From positions 24,746 to 88,745 of the forward strand of contig JAKVCR010000034.1 of the NCBI GenBank assembly GCA_022448985.1: DNA of 64,000 nucleotides, written 5' to 3'. Under the pieces are notes generated by a model that was not told where the DNA came from, made no database searches, and saw only the letters and a list, made by a program, of their open reading frames with translations. The stretch is from Roseibacillus sp. (lineage in GTDB: Bacteria; Verrucomicrobiota; Verrucomicrobiia; Verrucomicrobiales; Akkermansiaceae). Below, one piece after another: positions 53,192-62,369 of the stretch (position 1 is its first letter; every line of letters starts with the position of its first letter). The translations under genes were made by a program, and so were the position numbers.

Positions 53192-55027
53192 TCAGGCGCC
53201 CCCAATGCGTTCGAGGAGCTTGGTCCGCTCGGCTCTCACCTCGGCGGGCAGCTTGTCGCCAATCTTGTCGAGGAATTCCTCCTGAGTTTCCAGCTCGCGC
53301 TGCCACTCCTCGGCATCGAGGTTCATGAGGGCGTTCCAGTTTTCCTCGGAGAAATCGAGCCCGTCGAGGTTGAGTTCACCGAAGGTGGGGACGGTGCCCA
53401 CGAATTCCTCCTTGCCCTCGACCGTGCCATCGGCCCGCTTGAGGATCCACTCAAGGACGCGCATGTTCTGGCCGAATCCGGGCCAGAGCCATCCGCCCTC
53501 GGGATCCTTACGGAACCAGTTCACGTGGAAGACCTCGGGGAGTTTTTCGACCTTGCTGGCGATGTCGATCCAGAGCTGGAGGTAGTCCCCGACATGGTGG
53601 CCACAGAAGGGCAGCATCGCCATCGGGTCGCGGCGAACCTGGCCGGCTCCGCCCGCGGCGGCGGCGGTCATCTCGGATCCCATCACCGAGCCAATGAAGG
53701 TGCCGTGGTTCCAGTTGTGGGCCTGGAATACGAGGGGCATGGTGGTGGCGCGTCGTCCGCCGAAGACGAAGGCATCGATGGGGACTCCGTCCGGGTTCTG
53801 CCACTCGGGATCGATTACCGGGCACTGGGAAGCGGGCGCGGTGAAACGGGCATTCGGATGAGAAGAGGGGTCTTCGCTCTCCGGAGTCCAGTCGTTGCCC
53901 TTCCAGTCGATGAGGTGGGCCGGAGGCTCCGGGGTCATGTCCTCCCACCAGACGTCGCCGTCATCGGTGAGGGCGACGTTGGTGAAGATACTGTTCTCCT
54001 TGAGCGAATCCATGGCGTTCGGATTGGTCTCGTAGGAGGTCATGGGCGCCACGCCGAAGTAACCGGCCTCGGGATTGATGGCGTGGAGCTTGCCGTCCTC
54101 ATGGGGCCAGAGCCAGGCGATGTCATCGCCCACGCAGGTCACCTTCCAGCCGTCGTAGCCAGCGGGCGGAACCAGCATGGCGAGGTTAGTCTTGCCGCAG
54201 GCGCTGGGGAAAGCGGCGGTTACGTAGCGCTTCTCGCCCTCGGGGGATTCAAGGCCCAGGATCAGCATGTGCTCGGCCATCCAGCCATTCTTCTTGGCGA
54301 TGGTGGAGGCGATGCGCAGGGCGAGACACTTCTTGCCGAGGAGGGCGTTGCCGCCGTATCCGGAACCGTAGGACTGGATCTCCTGGGTCTCGGGGAAGTG
54401 CACGATGTATTTCTCGTCGTTGCATGGCCAGGTGACGTCCTCCTGGCCCTCCTCGAGGGGGGCGCCCACCGAGTGGAGGCAGGGAACAAAGGTGCCGTGT
54501 CCATCGCGACCGAGATTGACGGCGCCGGAGGCCTCGTCCTCAAGACGCTTCAGCACTTCGTTACCGATCTTGGCCATGATCCGCATGTTGACCACCACGT
54601 AGGCGCTGTCGGAAATCTCAACTCCAATCTTGGCAAAGGGCGAGTCAAGGGGGCCCATGCAGAACGGGATGACATACATGGTGCGGCCCTTCATGCACCC
54701 GGCGAAGAGGCCCTTGAGCTTTTCGCGCATCTCGGCGGGATCAGCCCAGTTGTTGGTTGGTCCCGCATCCCCTTCCTCCGCGGAGCAGATGAAGGTGCGA
54801 TCCTCCACGCGGGCCACGTCACTTGGACTTGAGCGGGCCAGGAAGCTGTTGGGGCGTTTCTCGGGATTGAGCCGGGTGAAGGTTCCGGCATCGACGAGGA
54901 GCTGGGTCAGTTCGTCCCACTCAGCCTGTGACCCGTCCGACCAGCGGACGTTGGTGGGCTGGCAGAGGGCGATCATTTCGTTCACCCAGTCGAGGAGTCC
55001 CTGGTGGCTTGTTGGTGCGTCGGACAT
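53192..55027 (-). CDS. pckG: Phosphoenolpyruvate carboxykinase (GTP)
   Basis: 611-aa GTP-type PEPCK, converting oxaloacetate to PEP at the branch to gluconeogenesis. The P-loop is [13 protein letters not shown] with the reactive cysteine that marks GTP enzymes. [36 protein letters not shown] and [14 protein letters not shown] are the substrate and metal segments. Length matches the family. The start at 55027 is the first in-frame ATG of the conserved N-terminus. A good terminator follows. Confidence 0.96.
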   Translation of the reverse strand: MSDAPTSHQGLLDWVNEMIALCQPTNVRWSDGSQAEWDELTQLLVDAGTFTRLNPEKRPNSFLARSSPSDVARVEDRTFICSAEEGDAGPTNNWADPAEMREKLKGLFAGCMKGRTMYVIPFCMGPLDSPFAKIGVEISDSAYVVVNMRIMAKIGNEVLKRLEDEASGAVNLGRDGHGTFVPCLHSVGAPLEEGQEDVTWPCNDEKYIVHFPETQEIQSYGSGYGGNALLGKKCLALRIASTIAKKNGWMAEHMLILGLESPEGEKRYVTAAFPSACGKTNLAMLVPPAGYDGWKVTCVGDDIAWLWPHEDGKLHAINPEAGYFGVAPMTSYETNPNAMDSLKENSIFTNVALTDDGDVWWEDMTPEPPAHLIDWKGNDWTPESEDPSSHPNARFTAPASQCPVIDPEWQNPDGVPIDAFVFGGRRATTMPLVFQAHNWNHGTFIGSVMGSEMTAAAAGGAGQVRRDPMAMLPFCGHHVGDYLQLWIDIASKVEKLPEVFHVNWFRKDPEGGWLWPGFGQNMRVLEWILKRADGTVEGKEEFVGTVPTFGELNLDGLDFSEENWNALMNLDAEEWQRELETQEEFLDKIGDKLPAEVRAERTKLLERIGGA

Positions 55028-55034
55028 GGCGCGC

Positions 55035-55062
55035 GAATTACAGAAAAATGCCTTTTTTGCAA
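55035..55062 (-). promoter_or_regulatory. Candidate leaderless promoter of pckG
   Basis: On the minus strand, TTGCAA (55062-55057), 16-nt spacer, TAATTC (55040-55035), then 7 nt to the ATG at 55027. Predicted transcription start is at the start codon. Confidence 0.45.
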
Positions 55063-55203
55063 GGGCAGGCGTACTCTTTTCGTCACAGATTCGTGTTAGA
55101 GCCCTGCGGGGCAGGAGCGGCAGGCCGCGGCGGGAATGGTCCGGGTGCAGGTTTCGCTTGGCTTGAGGGGGCCGGAATAGGGTGCTAGGTGTGCAGAACG
55201 CAG

Positions 55204-56079
55204 ATGGGATATGCTGACCGCGATTACTTTCGGGAGGGGGCTACGCGGCCCCCGGGGCGGCTGGCGGGTGCGCCGGTGGTCAAGGGGCTCCTGTTCCTGA
55301 ATTTGGGCGTTTTTCTCGTGGGCCTCTTCTTTGAGTGGACAACCACCTTCTGGGCGTTTGGGGCATTTACGGTGCAGGAAGGCTTTCTTGGGTTCCAAGT
55401 GTGGAGGCTTCTGACCTTCCAGTTCCTGCACGCGGATTTCGGGCACCTCCTCTTCAACTCGATTGCAATCTACTTTTTTGGCGCCTTCGTGGAACACCAG
55501 CTCCGGAGCCGGGCCTTCCTCGCTTTTTACCTGCTCTGCGGGGTGGCGGGAGCGTTAGGGGCCAGTTTGCTCGGCCTGTTCCAGGGAGACTTCCAATGGT
55601 ATTTAATCGGAGCATCGGCGGGGGTGTTCGGCATCCTGGTGGTGGCCGCCCTGATCGCTCCCGATATGCAGGTCCGTCTCCTCATTCCACCAGTGACTCT
55701 CACCATGAGGCAACTGGCGCTCATCCTCCTGGGAATCGGGGTTCTGACCATTGTGCTGGGGGGAAGAAATGCGGGGGGCGAGGCAGGCCACCTCGGCGGA
55801 GCCTTGGCAGGGTTTCTCTTCTGGAAGGTTCCCCTGTTACGCGGGTTGCTGGAGAATCTCGGATGCCCGGGGCGGAGCGGAGCGAGGAAGCGTTCGACCC
55901 TGAAAATCCGGATCACAAGGCGGGACGAGCGTCACGGGAAGAAATTGCGGCCGAAGTCCAGGGTCAGCGGGACGGAAGCGAGCGAGGTGGACCGCATTCT
56001 CGACAAGATTAACGAACACGGCCTGCAGGTGCTTACCGAGGAGGAGCGGGAGCTCCTTGCCCGGGCGGGCAGGAAGTGA
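55204..56079 (+). CDS. Rhomboid-family protease with conserved C-terminal tail
   Basis: 291-aa rhomboid. Six helices, with the catalytic Ser in [15 protein letters not shown] and His in [34 protein letters not shown] is the conserved loop before the core. The C-terminus is a cytosolic tail ending [20 protein letters not shown] and then ERELLARAG, a motif I associate with rhomboids of this phylum. A GTG at 55189, preceded by a TAGGGT box, is an alternative start (adding five residues). Substrate unknown. Confidence 0.88.
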   Translation: MGYADRDYFREGATRPPGRLAGAPVVKGLLFLNLGVFLVGLFFEWTTTFWAFGAFTVQEGFLGFQVWRLLTFQFLHADFGHLLFNSIAIYFFGAFVEHQLRSRAFLAFYLLCGVAGALGASLLGLFQGDFQWYLIGASAGVFGILVVAALIAPDMQVRLLIPPVTLTMRQLALILLGIGVLTIVLGGRNAGGEAGHLGGALAGFLFWKVPLLRGLLENLGCPGRSGARKRSTLKIRITRRDERHGKKLRPKSRVSGTEASEVDRILDKINEHGLQVLTEEERELLARAGRK

Positions 56080-56191
56080 GTTGCGGGGAATTCGCCGAGA
56101 TGCCGCGCATCAATGTGGATGGCCGATGGCGGGTATTCCGCGCGCTACTGCCGCTCCATCAGCCTTGCCAGCTGCACCTCCTGCGCCATTC

Positions 56192-57586
56192 TCAGCGTCG
56201 ATGACGGCTGGATGGCGCAACAGAGTTCGCTTCCGCCTGCTGTTTCACGTGGCGTAACACGCGCAGGTGAATGCGATGAATGAGGTGATCAGACCACAGC
56301 TTCCAGTAACTCGCCGGCCATAGATCGTTGTGATACCAGGTCGTCCCGTGCAGGCGGGTGCGGCCTTCAGGTAAACGCTCCAGCAGGAATTCGCCCTGCG
56401 TGGTTTGAAAATAGCCCTCAAGATGTGGCGGGTGCACGTCTGAATAAAATGTCCATTCCTGCATCGGCTCCGGCATGGCGGTGACGTCAAAACGCAACTG
56501 TCGGGGCTCATCCCAGACCGTGATAGGTTCCACAAAGGCACCCGTGGAAAAGACGCAATGGCGGACGGCCCCAACGCCTTCCCCTTGGATCTCCGCACGA
56601 ATTGGGTAAGCCAGGCCCGTTCGGAAAATCCAATCCTCGATTGGCGGCAGTTCGCTGAAAGACACCACGTGATTCCATACGACCTCCGGTGGGGCATCGA
56701 TCTCCACGGTGGAGGTTACTGCATAGGAGACCGGTCTGGGGTCTTCCATTTTCTCAAAACCCATCAGCAGAAGGCACGACAACAGAAGCACAGGCGGGAC
56801 CCGGCCGGCATGATGGGTCGACTGGATCCAAAACCCTGCCAGGGCTCCAAGGCAGCATAATGGCACGGCGATGAACATGGCCATGATCAGGCAAATGATA
56901 CCCTCCATCGCCAATAGAAATATGCAGGCTCCGAACAACCCGCAGGCCGCCAGTGCTACCAGGAGACACTCGTGAAATGCACGTCGTTGATGCACGGCAT
57001 GGAGCAGCGTGGCGATCAAACCCACTATAAATGGGATACCTACAAAAACACCCCACCCATAGCTCTGCAGGTAATACACCCCCACCGCCAGAAGCGGGAC
57101 ACCACCGCAGCACCCCCCCCATGCCGATAGAAGAAAATTCGCCCAACGTGCACAAGGCATCAGGCGTTGCAGGAACTGGGGCGGTGCATCCGCCTCTGTT
57201 TCCGGCAGGCGCGACGGGAGCACGGAAAGTACGGCAAAAAACAGGAGATTGATAAACGGGATGAAAAACAAACCCACCAGGAACACCGGTGCGCCAATTG
57301 AGCGCAGCCGCTTCACGGTGAACAGGACCCCGAGGTAAATAAACGGGAGCGCGGTCACCGCGAGTGTCATCAGCAGGTGCCTTCGGCCATCCAGTGCTTC
57401 GGGCAGTTCCTCCATGCCCGGAAGGAGGTACCGGTAGGGCATCCAGGAGACTGAGAAAAAGTAACCGCTCAGGAGCCTGTCCAGGTTCCATTTGAACAGA
57501 AATAACGCCAAACCCACAACGATGTAGGCCCCTCGCCCCAGCTCCCCCCGCCAACTGAGCGCGTCCCGGATTGACTTTACTTCCAC
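56192..57586 (-). CDS. Polytopic membrane domain fused to SRPBCC domain
   Basis: 464-aa protein. Residues about 20-285 form many transmembrane helices with an N-terminal stretch like DUF805 (SWRGELGRGAYIVVGLALFLFKW, KRLRSIG). A soluble SRPBCC (START-like) domain follows (about 295-450): VEIDAPPEVVWNHVVSF, GVGAVRHCVFSTGAFVEPI, ERLPEGRTRLHGTTWYHNDLWP. SRPBCC domains hold hydrophobic ligands. Such a fusion is uncommon. Base composition looks somewhat lower in GC than its neighbours by eye. No function assigned. Confidence 0.7.
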   Translation of the reverse strand: MEVKSIRDALSWRGELGRGAYIVVGLALFLFKWNLDRLLSGYFFSVSWMPYRYLLPGMEELPEALDGRRHLLMTLAVTALPFIYLGVLFTVKRLRSIGAPVFLVGLFFIPFINLLFFAVLSVLPSRLPETEADAPPQFLQRLMPCARWANFLLSAWGGCCGGVPLLAVGVYYLQSYGWGVFVGIPFIVGLIATLLHAVHQRRAFHECLLVALAACGLFGACIFLLAMEGIICLIMAMFIAVPLCCLGALAGFWIQSTHHAGRVPPVLLLSCLLLMGFEKMEDPRPVSYAVTSTVEIDAPPEVVWNHVVSFSELPPIEDWIFRTGLAYPIRAEIQGEGVGAVRHCVFSTGAFVEPITVWDEPRQLRFDVTAMPEPMQEWTFYSDVHPPHLEGYFQTTQGEFLLERLPEGRTRLHGTTWYHNDLWPASYWKLWSDHLIHRIHLRVLRHVKQQAEANSVAPSSRHRR

Positions 57587-57832
57587 GGTTCAAACTAGTC
57601 CGGACGAAAACGCGGGGAAAGAAAATCATGTTCCGGCCGTCTGTGGAATTGGAGCGCTGAACAGTAGGCCATTTTCAGGCATCCGCCTGCAGCTCCCCGG
57701 GGCACGTGCGACCACCTGGTTGTAGCTGTTTTCATGGTGGGCGGACTCACTTGGCCTTGCGCCGCGCACTTGTTCACGGCCCGTTCCTTTTAAGGCTCCT
57801 CATCCTGTGGGCTTTCACCTTCACTTCCCTCC

Positions 57833-58657
57833 GTGACTGACGAGGAGATGATCAACTGTACCGAACGGGGGCGTCAGGTGGAGAGGTTGCGGGCTATCAT
57901 GCACCGCCTGCGGGCGCCGGGGGGCTGTCCCTGGGATGCGGAGCAGACTCACGCCAGCCTCGTTTCGAATCTGATTGAGGAGGCTTATGAGACGGTCGAT
58001 GCCATCCAGCGGGAGGACTGGGTGCATCTGGAGGAGGAACTGGGGGACCTGCTCCTCCAGGTCGTTTTCCACAGTGAGTTGGCAGAGGAGGAAGGGCGCT
58101 ACAACCTTGATGACGTGGCGAAGGGGATCTGCGACAAGCTGGTGCGGCGGCATCCGCATGTATACGGCGACGGGGACGCGCAGGACACCGGCACAGTGCT
58201 GAGCCGGTGGGAGGAGATTAAACGGGAGGAGAAGGGAGACGGAGCGGAGCCCTACCTGCATGGAGTCGGGAAGGGGCTGCCGGCTCTCCTGCGGGCGGCC
58301 AAGCTGCAGAAAAAGGCGGGGAAGGTGGGCTTTGACTGGCCGGATGTGACCGGGGTTCTCGACAAGATCGAGGAGGAGCTGGCGGAAGTGAAGGCCGAGC
58401 TGCCTCCGGCGGGTGGGGAGGTGACCCCGGCCCTGGAGGCCGAGGTGGGTGATCTTCTCTTCGTGGTGGTGAACCTGGCCCGCAAGCTGGGGATGGACCC
58501 GGAGGTGGCCCTGGAGGGGACCAATGTAAAATTCGAGAAGCGCTTTGCGGCGATGGAGCAGGAGCTGCGGGAGCGGGGGAGCTCACTGGAGGAGGCAAGC
58601 CTGGACGAGATGGAGGAGGGCTGGGTGCGCGTGAAGGAGTCGCGGGCGTCAGGGTAG
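57833..58657 (+). CDS. mazG: Nucleoside triphosphate pyrophosphohydrolase MazG
   Basis: 274-aa tandem-domain MazG, which hydrolyses NTPs to NMP and pyrophosphate as a house-cleaning enzyme. It shows LRAPGGCPWDAEQTHASL, the metal-binding EExxE..ExxD set in LIEEAYETVDAI and LEEELGDLLLQVVFHSELA, and a second similar set EEELAEVKAEL and EVGDLLFVVVNLARKLG. A GTG at 57833 is used; an ATG at 57848 is the alternative. It converges with the secreted protein behind it. Confidence 0.92.
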   Translation: MTDEEMINCTERGRQVERLRAIMHRLRAPGGCPWDAEQTHASLVSNLIEEAYETVDAIQREDWVHLEEELGDLLLQVVFHSELAEEEGRYNLDDVAKGICDKLVRRHPHVYGDGDAQDTGTVLSRWEEIKREEKGDGAEPYLHGVGKGLPALLRAAKLQKKAGKVGFDWPDVTGVLDKIEEELAEVKAELPPAGGEVTPALEAEVGDLLFVVVNLARKLGMDPEVALEGTNVKFEKRFAAMEQELRERGSSLEEASLDEMEEGWVRVKESRASG

Positions 58658-58659
58658 GG

Positions 58660-59199
58660 TCAGGGACCCTTCTCCTTTTCGCGAAACGACTGGATAATGC
58701 CGAGTGCTCCCTGCTGGAGCTTGGGAGTGAGGGGCCGGGGGAGAGCTGCCTGCATGACGATGACGGAGTCTCTCGCGTCGACGAGGACGAGGTAGTAGGT
58801 GAACTTGACGACCTGGTCCTCGTGGCGAGCCTCGACAGGCACAACCCCGAACACCGCGGGCTTGCCATCGAAATTGTCCTGCTTTTGGGATGTTACTTCC
58901 GCGCTCACCTTGAGTCCTGCCTTCCTGATGGCCTTGACCCGTTCTGTGAGAGTGCCTTCAAGGTTGGCCCGGTGGTCCTTGGCCACTGGCAGCTGATAGA
59001 TGGAGAAGGAACCCTCCCCGTTGGGTGCATCGTGGTAAAGGATGGCGCCATCAGCGGGACCCTTGCTCTTTTTCCAGTCAGCAGGGATCTCGACCGAAAA
59101 ACGTTCCTTGGCAAACGTGACCTTTCCGGCCTGGAGAGACGCAGCTGGTGAGAGCGATAGCAGGACCAGCGCCATTTGCCGCAGGGGGGCAAGGTTCAT
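58660..59199 (-). CDS. Secreted protein, DcrB/PsbP-like outline
   Basis: 179-aa protein with signal peptide (LRQMALVLLSLSPAASLQA). The mature part has the pattern of small DcrB/PsbP-type proteins: ERFSVEIPADWKKSKGPADG, then VVKFTYYLVLVDARDSVIVM and a final helix GALGIIQSF. No catalytic residues stand out. It begins 2 nt inside the gap after mazG and converges with it. The family assignment is by general likeness. Confidence 0.6.
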   Translation of the reverse strand: MNLAPLRQMALVLLSLSPAASLQAGKVTFAKERFSVEIPADWKKSKGPADGAILYHDAPNGEGSFSIYQLPVAKDHRANLEGTLTERVKAIRKAGLKVSAEVTSQKQDNFDGKPAVFGVVPVEARHEDQVVKFTYYLVLVDARDSVIVMQAALPRPLTPKLQQGALGIIQSFREKEKGP

Positions 59200-59274
59200 C
59201 GCCAAGCCTGTACGAGGGCCCGGAATGGAAGGCCAGCATAAATGAAAAGATCCCGGATTCCGGGTTGGACCCGG

Positions 59275-59303
59275 AAAGAAAAAGCCCCGCGGGGAAGCGG
59301 GGC
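59275..59303 (-). terminator. Intrinsic terminator of tsf
   Basis: Stem GCCCCGC/GCGGGGC (59284-59290 with 59297-59303), 6-nt loop, followed on the minus strand by a U-rich tract (59275-59283). It lies 32 nt past the tsf stop. Confidence 0.82.
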
Positions 59304-59334
59304 CTGCAGGAGAGTTCGGTGCGATTCCCGCGTT

Positions 59335-60204
59335 CTATTCACCGAGGGCGTAGCGCACGAAGCGGCGGATGGTGAGGGTATCGCCAAGGTCCTTGCCTTT
59401 TGTTTCGAGGAGATTGGCCACGGTGATATCGGGGTCCTTCACGAAGGCCTGTTCGAGAAGACAGCGCTCGGCATAGAACTTGCCGAGCTTGCCCTGTGTT
59501 GCGCCATCGATCCTGTCGGCCGGAACGCCGCGCGCTTCGAGTTCCTTGCGGGCGATTTCCTTCTCGGTTTCGATAAGATCGGCGGGAATGTCCTCGCGGG
59601 TAATGCCGGCCGGGGAAAGGGCTGCGATGTGGAGGGTGAGGTCCTTGACCATGAAGCGGAAGTCGTCGTTGGAGGCGGTGGCATCATTTTCGCAGCCCAC
59701 TTCAACCAGCACGCCAACCTTGCCCCCGAGGTGGATGTAGGACGCCACCAATCCGGAACCTTCCATGTCGTAGCGGGTCAGGCGTCTGAATTGAAGGTTC
59801 TCACCCAGTTCGATAACCTTGGCCTTTACGAAATCCTCAATTGTGCCCTCGGCGTGGGAGACGGCGTTGGCCGCTTCAAGATCGGTCGCGCCGGAAGCTG
59901 CGACGACGTTGACCAGTTCGCCCACAAATCCCTGGAAGTTTTCGTTCTTGGCCACAAAGTCGGTCTCGCAGTTGACCTCGGCAAGGATGCCGTGCTTGGA
60001 ATCGGAATCGATTTGAGAGGCGACCATGCCTTCCTTGGCCGCCCGGTCGGCCTTCTTGGCCGCCTTGATGGCTCCTGCTTCACGGAGTTTCTTGATCGCA
60101 GCTTCGATGTCGCCATCGGTTTGCTGAAGCGCCTTCTTGCACTCCATCATGCCCGCATTGGTGCGGTCGCGGAGTTCCTTTACTTGAGATGCGGTAATAG
60201 ACAT
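59335..60204 (-). CDS. tsf: Elongation factor Ts
   Basis: 289-aa EF-Ts, nucleotide exchange factor of EF-Tu. The N-terminal UBA-like part has ASQVKELRDRTNAGMMECKKAL. The exchange core contains NCETDFVAKNENF, with the Asp-Phe pair that contacts EF-Tu, and a second half around VGCENDATASNDDF. The length fits the family. It follows rpsB on the same strand with an 89-nt gap, the usual rpsB-tsf operon. Confidence 0.96.
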   Translation of the reverse strand: MSITASQVKELRDRTNAGMMECKKALQQTDGDIEAAIKKLREAGAIKAAKKADRAAKEGMVASQIDSDSKHGILAEVNCETDFVAKNENFQGFVGELVNVVAASGATDLEAANAVSHAEGTIEDFVKAKVIELGENLQFRRLTRYDMEGSGLVASYIHLGGKVGVLVEVGCENDATASNDDFRFMVKDLTLHIAALSPAGITREDIPADLIETEKEIARKELEARGVPADRIDGATQGKLGKFYAERCLLEQAFVKDPDITVANLLETKGKDLGDTLTIRRFVRYALGE

Positions 60205-60293
60205 GGGGAAAATGTGTTTGGGAATTGGGGTTCGGTCGTTGTGGCAGCTCTGGCTGCACACCCGCCCACTGTGAACCGATAGCGTGGAAGCGG

Positions 60294-60977
60294 TTAGCCC
60301 TTGGTTGCAACCACGATGGAGTCGACCAGATTCTGCAGGATGATGCGGACTGAGCGAATGGAGTCGTCGTTGGCGGGAATGGGATAGTCGATCAGGCTGG
60401 GATCGCCATTGGTATCGATGATTCCGACGATGGGGATCTTGAGCCGACGGGCTTCGGCCACCGCTATGGATTCCTTGGCGGTGTCCACGACCACGAGAGC
60501 CTGGGGGGGCTTTTCCATGTCACGCACGCCATGGAGGTTGCGGAGAAGCTTGTTTTTTTCGCGGTTCAGGGCGGCCAGTTCCTTTTTGGACATGGCCTTG
60601 TACTCGGGAGCCTTTTCGATGGTCTCCAGGTACTTCAGGCGCTCCACGGATTGCCGGATGGTAGCCAGGTTGGTCAGGGTGCCGCCGAGCCAGCGATGGT
60701 TGACGTAGAATTGACCAGACGCCCCGGCCGCTTCAAGCACCGCTTGCTGGGCCTGCTGTTTGCAGCCGACGAAGAGGATCTTGCGTTTCTTTTCGGCCAG
60801 TTCCGAGATGAAGTTGGAGGCCTTGTCGAGACAGCGGACGGTCTCCTCCAGGTTGATGATGTGGATGCCGCCCTTGGCCTTCATGAGGTAGGGGCGCATC
60901 CCGGGATTCCACTTGCGGGTCTGGTGTCCGTAATGGACACCCGCATCCACCATTTCCTTAACGAGTTCGTTGATCAT
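60294..60977 (-). CDS. rpsB: 30S ribosomal protein S2
   Basis: 227-aa S2. The start [19 protein letters not shown] has the conserved GxHx[18 protein letters not shown] and [17 protein letters not shown] follow, with [13 protein letters not shown] near the end. The leader carries a strong hairpin covering the likely ribosome-binding site, and a good promoter is 103 nt upstream. It is followed by tsf. Confidence 0.96.
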   Translation of the reverse strand: MINELVKEMVDAGVHYGHQTRKWNPGMRPYLMKAKGGIHIINLEETVRCLDKASNFISELAEKKRKILFVGCKQQAQQAVLEAAGASGQFYVNHRWLGGTLTNLATIRQSVERLKYLETIEKAPEYKAMSKKELAALNREKNKLLRNLHGVRDMEKPPQALVVVDTAKESIAVAEARRLKIPIVGIIDTNGDPSLIDYPIPANDDSIRSVRIILQNLVDSIVVATKG

Positions 60978-60985
60978 CTTGGGGT

Positions 60986-61005
60986 CCTCTGTTGATTCAC
61001 AGAGG
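60986..61005 (-). promoter_or_regulatory. rpsB leader: Hairpin over the rpsB ribosome-binding site
   Basis: On the minus strand, CCTCTGT (61005-60999), loop GAATCA and ACAGAGG (60992-60986) form a perfect 7-bp stem. The 3' arm contains AGAGG, the best Shine-Dalgarno match, placed 8 nt before the ATG at 60977. This suggests control by S2 binding (inferred from E. coli, where S2 regulates its own operon). Confidence 0.5.
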
Positions 61006-61086
61006 CTCAGTTGTCTGGAGGGCCCGCCGCAGGGTTGAATCCTTCGGCTCTCCGTTGTTTCTTGGCGGCGCGGGGAAGGGGCGGCG

Positions 61087-61115
61087 GAATTAGGCAATTG
61101 CGTTCCTGTTGGCAA
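61087..61115 (-). promoter_or_regulatory. Promoter of the rpsB-tsf operon
   Basis: On the minus strand, TTGCCA (61115-61110), 17-nt spacer, TAATTC (61092-61087). It gives a leader of about 100 nt, which contains the hairpin before rpsB. Confidence 0.55.
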
Positions 61116-61236
61116 GGATTTTCCCGTGATTACAGCCCCTGGAGCAGGCGAAAGGGCGATCCGGGGGGGAGTGCAGGGGGCCAACAGATCCTATTCCAGC
61201 CTGTTTGCGGGGGCCCAAACCCTGTAGACTGAAGGC

Positions 61237-61932
61237 ATGACGGAGCGGGAGCAGGCCGCGGATCATCTCAAGGTGATCCGGTCATTGATGGAGCGGGCGA
61301 CGGTCTACCGCACAATCTCCTGGCCCACTGCCCTCGCAGGGGGCTCGCTGGCGGTCATTTTGTCGGCCGTCCTGTTTCTTCGGGAGCAGGCCGACATCAA
61401 TAACGGGACGATGGAGGAAAAGGGGATTTCGCCAGGGGCCTGGATCATCTGCTGGATGGTAGCTCTGGCCCTGACCGCGCTCTTCAACGTTTTTTTGATC
61501 TCCCGCAAGTCACGGCAGGAGGGGCGCCCATTTTTTTCATCGGGCCTCAGGATGGCCCTGCGGGCGTTTGTTCCGCCCATGCTAGCCGGCGGAATCATCG
61601 GAATTGCGCTGGCATTGTCGGTTACGCCAGCGATTGGGGCTTCTCTCTGGGTCATCTTCTACGGGATGGCCCTGCTAGCGACCCGGGGGCTGGCACCTGT
61701 TTCCATTCCGCGGTTGGGCTGGGTTCTCCTTGTTGTGGGCCTTGCGGCCTTTCTCTATTCTTGGAGCGATGGGGCCCATCCTCTGCCCGGGTTGGGAGTT
61801 CCGGAACACATGGAGAGCCCAATGCTGGAAGCCAACCTGATCATGGGAACCTGTTTCGGCCTCGTTCATCTCGTCTATGGCCTGATGGTGAGGAGACACA
61901 GCAGGAAAGAAGGCGGTGAGGATGGAGCCTGA
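61237..61932 (+). CDS. Membrane protein paired with a winged-helix regulator
   Basis: 231-aa protein with about six helices (for example WPTALAGGSLAVILSAVLFL, WIICWMVALALTALFNVFLI, GLAAFLYSW). The N-terminus is cytoplasmic and charged. Such proteins often sit directly upstream of a small winged-helix regulator, as here (31 nt), suggesting regulator and membrane protein work as a pair. Unknown function. A TAGACT box 6 nt before the ATG may be its -10. Confidence 0.75.
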   Translation: MTEREQAADHLKVIRSLMERATVYRTISWPTALAGGSLAVILSAVLFLREQADINNGTMEEKGISPGAWIICWMVALALTALFNVFLISRKSRQEGRPFFSSGLRMALRAFVPPMLAGGIIGIALALSVTPAIGASLWVIFYGMALLATRGLAPVSIPRLGWVLLVVGLAAFLYSWSDGAHPLPGLGVPEHMESPMLEANLIMGTCFGLVHLVYGLMVRRHSRKEGGEDGA

Positions 61933-61963
61933 GATCATTGTTTGATGATGATTCAGCGATGGC

Positions 61964-62263
61964 ATGATTGACTTCTCCAAGCTCGACCGGGTTATCCACG
62001 AGAAGGGCCGGCTCGGGATTGTCACCCTGCTGGCCTCGCGGGGAGAGTCGTGGGCCTTTCAGGATCTGAAGGCCGGGTTGCAGATGAGTGATGGCAATCT
62101 CATTACGCACCTGCGGACCCTCGGCAAGGCGGGCTACGTGAACTCCGAAAAACTGGAAGGAGAGGGACGTCCTCAGACCCATTATCAGCTGACCGGAGCT
62201 GGCCGGAAGGCCTTTGAAAATTACCTCACCATTCTGGAGGAAATCGTGGATCTGGGGAAGTAG
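61964..62263 (+). CDS. Winged-helix transcriptional regulator (ArsR/MarR-like)
   Basis: 99-aa DNA-binding protein: IDFSKLDRVIHEKGRLGIVTLLA, the recognition helix in LQMSDGNLITHLRTLGKAGYV, and the beta-wing EGEGRPQTHYQLTGAGR. It matches the small family of winged-helix regulators that lie beside membrane proteins. It probably controls its own operon with the gene just upstream. Confidence 0.85.
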   Translation: MIDFSKLDRVIHEKGRLGIVTLLASRGESWAFQDLKAGLQMSDGNLITHLRTLGKAGYVNSEKLEGEGRPQTHYQLTGAGRKAFENYLTILEEIVDLGK

Positions 62264-62369
62264 GCTCCCCAGCGTCCAAGGGCCGGGGATTTTTGTCCAC
62301 TTTTGTCGAACGATTTTCGCCACCGGCGGTCATACTTTGTGCTGCAAAGCTTCGGCAGCACCTCATCTG

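Noticed and set aside
52895..54832. 645-aa plus-strand open frame
   Set aside because: It lies antisense to pckG and the lyase-like gene, its product is Gly/Val/Asp/His-biased, and no domain is recognisable. Typical shadow of GC-rich coding DNA.
57587..57832. Possible small gene or RNA between the SRPBCC protein and mazG
   Set aside because: Only a 60-residue Pro/Arg-rich minus frame and no clear hairpin. I see nothing supportable.
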